Shown: positions 6,458 to 12,815 of the stretch, in pieces
Layout of the letters: each line of letters opens with the position of its first letter
How positions within the stretch are numbered: position 1 is the first letter of the stretch
From: Clostridiales bacterium
GTDB lineage: Bacteria > Bacillota > Clostridia > Oscillospirales > Oscillospiraceae
Direction of reading: 5' to 3'
Length of the DNA stretch: 14,656 bases
Assembly: GCA_029098065.1 (NCBI GenBank)
Contig: JAQXNP010000155.1
Location: 1 to 14,656, forward strand
The notes under the pieces: generated by a model
What the model was told of the DNA's origin: nothing
Seen by the model: only the letters and a program-made list of their open reading frames with translations
The model's database searches: none
Made by a program: the position numbers and the translations under genes

Positions 6458-7657
6458 CTACTGAGCCGGGACGAACCGGCCCAGCTCCTCCCGGCATTCG
6501 GCGGTAAGGGTGACGGTCAGCCCGCCGTCCCGGCACATGGCGGAAAAGTTCTCGCTGACCACCTCTCCCGTCTCTCCCAGGAGCTCCCTCAGGCGGGCCG
6601 ACAGCCGCTCCTCCAGCATGGCCCGGGCGGCATCTCCGTCCACCTGGACAGTGGTGCTCTCATAGGCCCGGTACCGCTCCCGGCGCAGGGCGAAGGGCAG
6701 CGCCTCCCCGCCGGGGAGGGTCAGGTTCCATGTCTCGCTTATTTTATCATATCTGTCAAAGGGAATTCCACTGTTTTGGTAAAAATTGACCCTTTGCCCC
6801 AAAATCATCAGAGTCCATCGGCTTTTTTCGTCGCCCGTGTAGGTTTTCCCCTCCGCCTGAAGGGGCACGCTGGCCGACAGGATCCGCCAGGTCCGCCCCT
6901 CCACCCGGCCCATGGCCCGGACCGGCATCCACTCCGGCGGATTTTCGCTCCACATGGGCGGATCCATTTTCACCGAGCCCCGGATCAGCACGTCTCCCGG
7001 CAGCACCGTGGCCCCTTCCGCCACCGCCGCGTCCCCCGACCACACCTCCATCCGGGTAACGATGCCGGGGGCCTCGGCCACAATATCTCCCAAAACGCTC
7101 TCATCCACGATCTCCGGCCTGGCCACCTTCTCCCGCACGACCACCTGGGCCCGGATGCCGTGGAGATTCACCGTCATCCACGACAGGCCGTCCAGCCGGA
7201 TCAGTGCCTGGTTGCTGATGTCCCGGAGGGCCAGTCCGGGGCCGTACACCCCCGGCCGCAGCCCCTCCCGCCGCAGTTCGGCCAGGATGACCTGTGCCGG
7301 CACCGTCTCGTTGCCCTCCACATCTATGACCAGCACAAACCGGGACAGCCAGCACACCGCCCCAATGGCCAGAGCCAGTCCCAGCAGCAGCCCGTACCGC
7401 CTCCGGAACCGGACGAGGAAGGGCGGCAGCCCCCCCGCCTCTGTCTCCGTGATGATGCAGCCGGTGCGTTCCGCTAACTCTGTCAGCTTCTTCCTGTCTT
7501 TCCACGCCACGGTCAGGCGAAGGGTGCCGCGCTCCGGCCACGCCACATCCCAGAAAGCCACCCCTCTCTGGGCGCACAGGTTCAAAAATCGCTCCGGAAA
7601 GGCCCCGGTCACCTCCAGCGCCGCGCTCCCCCGGAGCAGGTTCACGATCCGTCCCAT
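6458..7657 (-). CDS. yqfD: Sporulation protein YqfD
   Basis: Membrane-anchored sporulation protein of the YqfD family, required for efficient sporulation in Bacillus; its molecular role is not established. 399 residues. An N-terminal cytosolic domain (about 1-85) is followed by one transmembrane helix (about 89-111, LLLGLALAIGAVCWL) and then a long C-terminal domain expected outside the cell or in the intermembrane space, with a conserved VNFYQNSGIPFDRYDKI stretch. The ATG at 7657 lies four bases after the yqfC stop, with GGAG/GAGGG sites overlapping yqfC. A short AT-rich patch near 6735-6800 stands out from the GC-rich gene but coincides with the conserved stretch. Its presence marks the organism as a likely spore-former. 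Confidence 0.93.
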   Translation of the reverse strand: MGRIVNLLRGSAALEVTGAFPERFLNLCAQRGVAFWDVAWPERGTLRLTVAWKDRKKLTELAERTGCIITETEAGGLPPFLVRFRRRYGLLLGLALAIGAVCWLSRFVLVIDVEGNETVPAQVILAELRREGLRPGVYGPGLALRDISNQALIRLDGLSWMTVNLHGIRAQVVVREKVARPEIVDESVLGDIVAEAPGIVTRMEVWSGDAAVAEGATVLPGDVLIRGSVKMDPPMWSENPPEWMPVRAMGRVEGRTWRILSASVPLQAEGKTYTGDEKSRWTLMILGQRVNFYQNSGIPFDRYDKISETWNLTLPGGEALPFALRRERYRAYESTTVQVDGDAARAMLEERLSARLRELLGETGEVVSENFSAMCRDGGLTVTLTAECREELGRFVPAQ

Positions 7658-7661
7658 GCCC

Positions 7662-7940
7662 TCACTCCAATTCCACAGCCAGAATGGTGCCGGTGATCAG
7701 CAGTTCGCCGGCAGTCATGGCCTTCAGCTCCAGCTCCGTTCCCCGAACCCGGTAGATGACCCGCCCGCCGCTGATGAGAATCTCTTCCGTCCCGTAGGCG
7801 AGAATACCCCTGTGGTTCTCCATGCGCAGCTCATGCCGCCCGGTCACTTCCACCTTGGGCAGTCCGACCACGTCCCCCGGCAGATCAAGGGCCTGGGCTG
7901 TCCGGGCCAGCAGGCCGTCTTTTTTGGCGTTACGCTCCAT
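7662..7940 (-). CDS. yqfC: Sporulation protein YqfC (YabP family)
   Basis: Small sporulation protein of the YabP/YqfC family, 92 residues from the ATG at 7940, matching the family size. Conserved pattern: DLPGDVVGLPKVEVTGRHELRMENHRG-type core (residues 19-45), then ILISGG and short beta-strand segments; no transmembrane helix. The frame stays open to 8012, but AGGAGGG five bases before 7940 and the family N-terminus fix the start. It is the first gene of the cluster and has a sigma-E-like promoter immediately upstream, in keeping with mother-cell expression of Bacillus yqfC. yqfD follows four bases later. YqfC and YqfD are always found together in spore-formers and are inferred to act together. 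Confidence 0.93.
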   Translation of the reverse strand: MERNAKKDGLLARTAQALDLPGDVVGLPKVEVTGRHELRMENHRGILAYGTEEILISGGRVIYRVRGTELELKAMTAGELLITGTILAVELE

Positions 7941-7962
7941 GAAAACCCTCCTCGTCTTGCTA

Positions 7963-7992
7963 TTTCTATGCGGGAGGAAGCGCTTTTTTGAC
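7963..7992 (-). promoter_or_regulatory. Candidate sigma-E-type sporulation promoter for yqfC
   Basis: The minus strand reads GTCAAAAA (7985-7992), 14 bases, then CATAGAAA (7963-7970). Bacillus sigma-E promoters are roughly GTCATATT, 13-15 bases, CATACAAT, so both boxes and the spacing fit. Transcription would start near 7956, just ahead of the AGGAGGG ribosome site (7946-7952). Known sigma-E control of Bacillus yqfC supports the reading; no sigma-A-like match was seen here. Confidence 0.55.
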
Positions 7993-8012
7993 CGGAAAGT
8001 GGGTACACGCAA

Positions 8013-8041
8013 ACAGGGACCGCCTCATCAGCGATCCCTGT
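8013..8041 (-). terminator. Hairpin at the end of cca (probable terminator)
   Basis: On the minus strand, arms ACAGGGATCGC and GCGGTCCCTGT form an 11-bp stem with one T-G wobble and a 7-base loop that contains the cca stop codon. Only TTT follows, so termination may be partial. It separates cca from the yqfC promoter. Confidence 0.55.
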
Positions 8042-9224
8042 CACAGTTTTCTTCTGATTTCAGCAGTGCCAGCAGCCGTTCTCTGGTGTTGTCCTCCGGC
8101 ATGTCCAGGACATGGTCCAGCAGCCGCCGCTGGGCCCTCCCCACCTCCGGGCCCGAATAGCCCAGCGCCGCCAGATCTCCGCCGGACAGCGCCAGTCCCG
8201 CCGGGGCGACGCAGGGATCTCCCGCCAGCACCTTCTCCAGCGCCGCCGGCGCGGCCGGCACGCCGGTCACTGCCCCCATGGCCGCCGCCGCCCGGCAGGC
8301 TTCGGCCCCGCACCGGGACAGGGCCCGCCGCCAGCCCCCGGCCTCCCCGGGCAGTCCGGTCCGCCAGAGAACCTCTCCCGCCCGGCAGGCCCGGACGGTC
8401 CGCCTGTCCAGCTTCATCCCGGACAGAAAGGCGGCGCAGTCCGAAATGATCCCGCTTTCCAGCAGGCAGGCGCACAGCCCGGCCCACCGCTCCAGGCCCT
8501 GAGCCGGGAGTCGGGTCAGGGAGAAAGCACCCTCAGGCCATTGGGCGGGCAAACCCGCCATCAGTCCCAGCTCGAAAAAGGCCCCCGCCAGCCCCGGCCG
8601 GGGCGAGAGCAGGGTCTTTTCCACCTCTACCCGCACCCGCTCGGCGGAGAGGCGGGCCGCCAGAGGCGCCTGCCGGCGGATGGCCGCCGCGGTGTTCTCT
8701 TCCCAGTCAAAGCCCAGCTGGGCGGCGAAGCGCACCGCCCGGAACATCCGCAGGGCGTCCTCCCCGAAACGCCGGCCGGGCTCTCCCACGCAGCGGATGC
8801 GCCTGCGCTCCAGATCCTCCCGACCCCCGAAGGGGTCGATCACCGTACCGTCCTCCGCAAGAGCCATGGCGTTGATGGTAAAGTCCCGGCGGGCCAGATC
8901 CTCCGTGAGCCCGGCGTCAAAAATCACGGCGTCAGGATGGCGGCCGTCGGCGTAGCCTGTCTCCCGGCGGAAGGTGGTGATCTCCACCGCCCCGTCCGCC
9001 GTGGGAACGGTGACCGTGCCGTGCTTCAGTCCGGTGGGGACGGCGCTCGGAAACAGCTCCAGCACCGTCTCCGGCCGGGCGGCGGTACACACATCCACAT
9101 CTCCCGGCTCCCGGCCCAGAAGCAGATCCCGGACCCATCCCCCCACCGGATAGGCCGCCCAGCCAGCCTCTGTCAGGATCTCCAGACACCTTCCGGGCCC
9201 GGCGGGCAGCTCCTTCCACGTCAT
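8028..9224 (-). CDS. cca: CCA tRNA nucleotidyltransferase
   Basis: Class II nucleotidyltransferase that adds or repairs the 3' CCA of tRNAs using CTP and ATP without a nucleic-acid template. 398 residues. The catalytic head shows GGWVRDLLLG (28-37) and the metal-binding GDVDV (D42, D44), followed by RRDFTINAM (112-120) and the neck motif EDALRMFRAVRFAAQLGF (155-172), which includes the nucleotide-selecting region. The C-terminal body is Ala/Arg-rich and helical; no HD phosphohydrolase domain is visible. GGGAGG lies about seven bases before the ATG at 9224. A poly(A) polymerase of the same superfamily is the only real alternative; this length in a Firmicute favours CCA addition. It diverges from murC across a 111-bp spacer and is probably monocistronic or only weakly linked to yqfC. 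Confidence 0.92.
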   Translation of the reverse strand: MTWKELPAGPGRCLEILTEAGWAAYPVGGWVRDLLLGREPGDVDVCTAARPETVLELFPSAVPTGLKHGTVTVPTADGAVEITTFRRETGYADGRHPDAVIFDAGLTEDLARRDFTINAMALAEDGTVIDPFGGREDLERRRIRCVGEPGRRFGEDALRMFRAVRFAAQLGFDWEENTAAAIRRQAPLAARLSAERVRVEVEKTLLSPRPGLAGAFFELGLMAGLPAQWPEGAFSLTRLPAQGLERWAGLCACLLESGIISDCAAFLSGMKLDRRTVRACRAGEVLWRTGLPGEAGGWRRALSRCGAEACRAAAAMGAVTGVPAAPAALEKVLAGDPCVAPAGLALSGGDLAALGYSGPEVGRAQRRLLDHVLDMPEDNTRERLLALLKSEENCDRDR

Positions 9225-9271
9225 CCTCTCACCTCCCGGTATAACCCTTTCGTCTTTTGTATAGAATTACC

Positions 9272-9300
9272 TTGCCAATTTCTCCCCCGTGCATTATAAT
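9272..9300 (+). promoter_or_regulatory. Sigma-A promoter of murC
   Basis: TTGCCA (9272-9277), a 17-base spacer, then a perfect TATAAT (9295-9300). Expected start near 9307 gives a leader of about 29 bases before the murC ATG. This is one of the two best promoters in the window. Confidence 0.85.
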
Positions 9301-9321
9301 GATTATCCAAAATAAGATAAA
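9293..9321 (-). promoter_or_regulatory. Candidate cca promoter sharing the -10 with murC
   Basis: CATTATAATG is a palindrome, so the minus strand also reads TATAAT (9293-9298). Seventeen bases upstream on that strand is TTTATC (9316-9321), a weak 3-of-6 -35. Transcription would start near 9286, about 60 bases before cca. No better cca promoter was found. Confidence 0.4.
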
Positions 9322-9335
9322 AGGTTGTGAAACCT
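9322..9335 (+). other. Inverted repeat touching the murC start
   Basis: AGGTT, GTGA, AACCT forms a 5-bp stem whose left arm includes the GG of the AAAAGG ribosome site and whose right arm ends directly at the ATG (9336). It may mask the site or shorten its effective 11-base spacing. Confidence 0.35.
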
Positions 9336-10712
9336 ATGACAAATACTGACATCAGCCCTTATCTCTGCCCCGGACACCGGGCCCACCTGGTGGGCATCGG
9401 CGGCGTATCCATGGCTCCTCTGGCGGAGGTACTCCACGGCGCGGGCATGACTATCACCGGATCGGACACCCGGGAGAGCGCCGCGGTGGAACATCTGCGG
9501 AGCCTGGGCATCCAGATTTCCATCGGCCACAGCGCCGAAAATCTGGGGGACGCCGAGCTGGTCATCCGCACCGCCGCCGTCCACGATGACAACCCGGAGA
9601 TCTCCGGGGCCCGGGCCAGAAATATCCCAGTCTTTGAGCGGGCCCAGGCCTGGGGCGCCATCATGAAAAACTATAAGAACGCTTTGTGCGTTTCGGGTAC
9701 CCACGGCAAAACCACCACCACCAGCATGTGCACCCATATCATCATGGCCGCCGGGCTGGACCCCACGGTGATGATCGGCGGCACCCTGCCCCTGCTGGGG
9801 GCGGGCCACCGGGTGGGCCACGGAGACACCATCATCCTGGAGAGCTGCGAGTACTGCAACTCCTTCCTCTCCTTCTTCCCCACCATCGCCGTGATTCTGA
9901 ACGTAGACGCCGATCACCTGGACTTCTTCAAGGATCTGGGGGATGTGGAGCACTCCTTCCGGGCCTTCGCCGATCTGGTCCCGGAGAAAACCGGCCTCAT
10001 TATCGCCAACCGGGACGACGCCAACACCATGGCCACCCTTCAGGGGGAGACCCGTCCCGTTCTCTCCTTCGGCCTGAACGAGGGAGATGTCCACGCGGAA
10101 CATCTGTCCTATGTGAACCATCTGCCGGAGTTCGACGTGGTCTTCCGCGGGGAAACCTGCGCCCATGTGGAGCTTCAGGTCCCCGGCGAGCACAACGTCC
10201 GCAACGCCCTGGCCGCCGCCGCCGCGTGCCTCTCCCTGGGCGTGTCCGGAGAGGCGGTCTCCAGAGGCCTGGCCGGCTTCCACGGCGCCGGCCGCCGTTT
10301 TGAGAAAAAGGGCACCTATCACGGGGCCGACGTGTACGACGACTACGCCCACCACCCCAGCGAGGTTCAGGCCCTTCTGACCATGGCCATGAATCTGGGC
10401 TACCGGCGGGTCATCTGCGCCTTCCAGCCCCACACCTATTCCCGCACCAAGGCTCTGTTTCCCGAGTTCGTCAAGGTCCTCTCGGAGCCCGATCTGACCC
10501 TGCTGGCAGAGATCTACGCCGCCCGGGAGAATAACAACCTGGGCATCTCTTCCCGGGATCTGTCCGCCGAGATCCCCGGCAGTGAATACTATCCCACTTT
10601 GAAGGCCCTCACCGCCCGCCTGCGGGACCTGGCCCAGCCCGGGGATCTGATCCTAACCGTGGGAGCGGGAGATATCTACACCGTGGGCGAGGCGCTGATC
10701 TCCAATCCATGA
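9336..10712 (+). CDS. murC: UDP-N-acetylmuramate--L-alanine ligase MurC
   Basis: Cytosolic ATP-dependent ligase that adds L-Ala to UDP-MurNAc, the first amino-acid step of peptidoglycan precursor synthesis. 458 residues, normal length. Features: N-terminal Rossmann-like GIGGVSMAPLA (20-30), ATP-binding GTHGKTTTTSM (121-131), the ESCEYCNSFL segment, NVDADHLDFF, the GEHNVRNALAA motif of the central domain, and DYAHHPSEV at the C-terminal domain entry. The ATG at 9336 is preferred over the in-frame GTG at 9327, which would lie only two bases after the AAAAGG ribosome site. It is the only plus-strand gene here, with its own strong promoter and terminator, so it is monocistronic and away from a cell-division (dcw) cluster. 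Confidence 0.97.
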   Translation: MTNTDISPYLCPGHRAHLVGIGGVSMAPLAEVLHGAGMTITGSDTRESAAVEHLRSLGIQISIGHSAENLGDAELVIRTAAVHDDNPEISGARARNIPVFERAQAWGAIMKNYKNALCVSGTHGKTTTTSMCTHIIMAAGLDPTVMIGGTLPLLGAGHRVGHGDTIILESCEYCNSFLSFFPTIAVILNVDADHLDFFKDLGDVEHSFRAFADLVPEKTGLIIANRDDANTMATLQGETRPVLSFGLNEGDVHAEHLSYVNHLPEFDVVFRGETCAHVELQVPGEHNVRNALAAAAACLSLGVSGEAVSRGLAGFHGAGRRFEKKGTYHGADVYDDYAHHPSEVQALLTMAMNLGYRRVICAFQPHTYSRTKALFPEFVKVLSEPDLTLLAEIYAARENNNLGISSRDLSAEIPGSEYYPTLKALTARLRDLAQPGDLILTVGAGDIYTVGEALISNP

Positions 10713-10757
10713 CACCCTGGCCGTGAGCGTCCGCCCCGGATGAGTCCGAAACCCTGT

Positions 10758-11357
10758 TTACAGCTTCTTTTCGCCCGTCCCCGCTGGGGCGGGCGTTTTT
10801 TCTTCTTCCGCAGGAGGCTCTGCCGACGCGGACAGGGCCGCCTCCGCGTTCTCCCGCTCCTTCCGGGCGGCATCCAGCTCGGCCTGCTTTCTTGCCTCTT
10901 CCGCCTCCCGTTCGGCCTGAAGCCTGGCCTCCTCGGCCTCCGCCTCCGCCCGGGCCTTTTCCTCTTTCCGGCGGGCCCGCCGCTTCTGAATGGCCTTCCA
11001 CTGCGCAATGAGTCCAAACAGGCCAAACACCGCGATGCAGAATATGGCGCAGATGCTGCCGGCGGTGGGAGCGAACTCGCCGTTCAGGCCGGAGATGAAC
11101 CAGCTCACTCCCCAGCCCAGGCCGCAGCCGATGTAGTAGAACAGCGCAAAGCGGTACAGCCTCAGCAGCATCGCGGCCCCGCCGATGAGCGCCAGCACCG
11201 CATAGATCCCGGCCAGCCGGGCGGAGACAAACACGCCTGTTGACATATAGTACCCGGCGATCCCGATCACCAGAAAAGCCGCAAAGCAGAGGATGCCGGT
11301 CACCAGATTGAAGACCGTAAAGAAGGGCCGCCTTTTCTGTTCTTCCTTCTTTTTCAT
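10758..11357 (-). CDS. Membrane protein with four helices and charged coiled-coil tail
   Basis: I do not recognise the function. 199 residues from the ATG at 11357, which has GGGGG eight bases upstream. A short Lys-rich N-terminus (KKKEEQKRR) precedes four hydrophobic segments at about 14-38, 44-66, 68-89 and 99-119. A strongly basic segment (KAIQKRRARRK, 121-131) follows, then an Ala/Glu/Arg/Lys-rich helix to about residue 175 with repeated EAEEAR-type units, and a Pro/Glu/Lys tail. The positive-inside rule puts both termini in the cytoplasm. The tail resembles coiled-coil scaffolds by composition only; low-complexity tails of this sort match many unrelated proteins. The last codons overlap the murC terminator on the other strand. 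It lies downstream of mreB but beyond a strong terminator. Confidence 0.8.
   Translation of the reverse strand: MKKKEEQKRRPFFTVFNLVTGILCFAAFLVIGIAGYYMSTGVFVSARLAGIYAVLALIGGAAMLLRLYRFALFYYIGCGLGWGVSWFISGLNGEFAPTAGSICAIFCIAVFGLFGLIAQWKAIQKRRARRKEEKARAEAEAEEARLQAEREAEEARKQAELDAARKERENAEAALSASAEPPAEEEKTPAPAGTGEKKL
10772..10801 (+). terminator. Intrinsic terminator of murC
   Basis: CGCCCG-T-CCCC, loop GCT, GGGG-CGGGCG (a 10-bp stem with one bulged T), followed by TTTTTT (10796-10801) and TCTT. It is about 60 bases after the murC stop and lies within the coding 3' end of the opposing gene. Confidence 0.9.
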
Positions 11358-11606
11358 CAAGAATACCCCCTAAAATAATGTCTGTCACGCGGCGGCAGCC
11401 GCGCAATTCCACAAAACGGCTCTTTGCCGCGTTTTAGAAGTTCAGCTGCTGCAATGCGCATTTCCACCGGCGCATGCGTCATCCCAAGGGGCTGCATCAG
11501 GGGTTTGCGCGGTTTCGCGTGGAATCCCCGCGCCCGAACAAAGCGGTTCAGCCCTGAAAACCCCGGCGTTCGGGGCCTGCTTCTCGGATTGACGCATGTG
11601 AAAAAC
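11358..11606. other. Intergenic block rich in inverted repeats, no convincing gene
   Basis: This stretch between the mreB terminator and the membrane-protein gene holds no gene I can support and no clear promoter. It is packed with inverted repeats: CATGCGTCATCCC (11473-11485) against GGATTGACGCATG (11586-11598), CCCCG-GCGTT-CGGGG near 11560-11575, GCGCGG...CCGCGC near 11507-11532, ATGCGC/GCGCAT near 11455-11476, and GCGGC...GCCGC near 11390-11402. Base and codon composition of the open frames differs from the neighbours. A structured RNA or a dispersed palindromic or miniature mobile element both fit. Confidence 0.4.
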
Positions 11607-11640
11607 AAAACCCGCCTGTGCGTGGACACAGGCGGGTTTT
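11607..11640 (-). terminator. Intrinsic terminator of mreB (symmetric)
   Basis: AAAACCCGCCTGTG and CACAGGCGGGTTTT form a perfect 14-bp inverted repeat around a 6-base loop. On the minus strand it is followed by a T-rich run (TTTTGTTTTT), 25 bases after the mreB stop. The A/T flanks would let it work in both directions. Confidence 0.9.
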
Positions 11641-11665
11641 CCGGTTCCGTGAGTTCCGCCCGGGC

Positions 11666-12691
11666 TCAGCCGTTGAGCTGTTTGCGCCGGGAGAGGTTGA
11701 TGGTGCCGTCCTGCATGCTGTCCAGGCTGTCCAGGCTCTTGCCGGTGCCGTAGGCCACGCAGGAAATCGCGTCATCCGCCACATGGGTCTCAATGCCGGT
11801 GTGGGATTCAATGAGCTTATCAAAGCCCTGGACCAGAGAACCGCCGCCGGTCATGATGATCCCGTTGTTGGAAATGTCGGCCACCAGTTCAGGAGGAGTC
11901 CGTTCCAGCACACCGTGAACGGCCTCCAGAATACGGGTGGAGGGTTCCTCAAAGGCTTCGATCATCTCGCTGGAGGTGACCGTGAACAGCTGGGGCAGGC
12001 CGGTCATCAGGCTGCGGCCCTTGATCTCCATGGTCTGCTCCTCCTCCGGGGGAAAGACGCAGCCGATCTGCATCTTGACCTCCTCAGCGGTGCGCTCGCC
12101 GATCAGCACGTTGTGTTTGCGGCGGATATACTTGATAATGGCCTCGTCGAATTTGTCGCCGGCGATCTTGATGGAGGCCGACTCCACCACGCCGCCCAAA
12201 GAGATGACGGCGATATCGGCCGTGCCGCCGCCGATGTCCACCACCATATGGCCGTCGGGCTTGGTGATGTCGATGCCCGCGCCGATCGCGGCGGCAACCG
12301 GCTCCTCAATCAGGTAGGCCCGCCGGGCGCCGGCCTGGATGCCGGCATCCACCACGGCCCGCTCCTCCACTTCCGTGATCCCGGAGGGAACGCAGATGAG
12401 CAGGCGGGGCTTGAAGAGGGTAAAGGAGGTCACCTTCCGGACAAACTCCTTGAGCATCTTCTCGGTCATATCGTAGTCGGAGATGACCCCTTCCCGCAGG
12501 GGGCGGATCGCCACGATGTTGCCCGGGGTACGGCCCAGCATGGCCTGGGCCTCAGCCCCCACCTTCAGCAGTTTGCCGGTATTCTTATCGATGGCCACCA
12601 CGGAGGGCTCCCGGAGCACCACGCCTTTCCCCTTGACGTACACCAGAATGGAGGCAGTGCCGAGGTCGATCCCGATATCTTTACTAAACAT
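11666..12691 (-). CDS. mreB: Rod-shape determining protein, MreB/Mbl family
   Basis: Bacterial actin homologue that forms membrane-associated filaments directing cell-wall elongation. 341 residues. ATP-binding signatures: phosphate-1 IDLGTAS (8-14), phosphate-2 VDIGGGTADIAV (151-162) and the adenosine motif IIMTGGG (278-284); other family landmarks are GRTPGNIVAIRPL (53-65), AGDKFDEAI (177-185) and LERTPPEL (262-269). The ATG at 12691 has GAGGTG about seven bases upstream; the frame stays open much further but only as a shadow of comF. The N-terminus and length resemble Mbl as much as MreB, so the paralogue is uncertain. No mreC or mreD adjoins it; a strong promoter and a terminator make it monocistronic. 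Confidence 0.94.
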   Translation of the reverse strand: MFSKDIGIDLGTASILVYVKGKGVVLREPSVVAIDKNTGKLLKVGAEAQAMLGRTPGNIVAIRPLREGVISDYDMTEKMLKEFVRKVTSFTLFKPRLLICVPSGITEVEERAVVDAGIQAGARRAYLIEEPVAAAIGAGIDITKPDGHMVVDIGGGTADIAVISLGGVVESASIKIAGDKFDEAIIKYIRRKHNVLIGERTAEEVKMQIGCVFPPEEEQTMEIKGRSLMTGLPQLFTVTSSEMIEAFEEPSTRILEAVHGVLERTPPELVADISNNGIIMTGGGSLVQGFDKLIESHTGIETHVADDAISCVAYGTGKSLDSLDSMQDGTINLSRRKQLNG

Positions 12692-12717
12692 AAAAAGCAC
12701 CTCAATATTTGCGTTTA

Positions 12718-12734
12718 CAGACGCGGACCGTCTG
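12718..12734 (-). other. Hairpin in the mreB leader
   Basis: CAGACG and CGTCTG form a perfect 6-bp stem with a 5-base loop, about 27 bases before the mreB start and inside the predicted ~60-base leader. No ligand-binding motif was recognised; it may stabilise the message. Confidence 0.35.
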
Positions 12735-12757
12735 AATTTTCCCATGGAATACAGCTT

Positions 12758-12786
12758 ATTATACCGGCTTTTCCAGCGCATTTCAA
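12758..12786 (-). promoter_or_regulatory. Sigma-A promoter of mreB
   Basis: The minus strand reads TTGAAA (12781-12786), 17 bases, then TATAAT (12758-12763): 5 of 6 and 6 of 6 matches at ideal spacing. Expected start near 12751. It lies just after the comF stop. Confidence 0.85.
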
Positions 12787-12815
12787 CGGCAAAGCATAAA
12801 AAAATTCGTGAATTG

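Noticed and set aside
6008..7477. 489-residue plus-strand frame
   Set aside because: Antisense to phoH and yqfD, crosses their boundary, no ribosome site.
9327..9335. GTG at 9327 as the murC start
   Set aside because: It lies two bases after the AAAAGG ribosome site; the ATG at 9336 fits better.
9303..10433. 376-residue minus-strand frame opposite murC
   Set aside because: Gly/Val/His-rich antisense shadow of murC that also covers the murC promoter region.
11350..11385. GTGACA-17-TATTCT promoter-like pair before the membrane-protein gene
   Set aside because: The predicted start of transcription would fall at or after the ATG and remove the ribosome site.
12785..12812. Terminator for comF (AATTC/GAATT followed by T-run)
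   Set aside because: The stem is short, AT-only at the loop and has almost no loop; too weak to call, though the T-run could give some termination.
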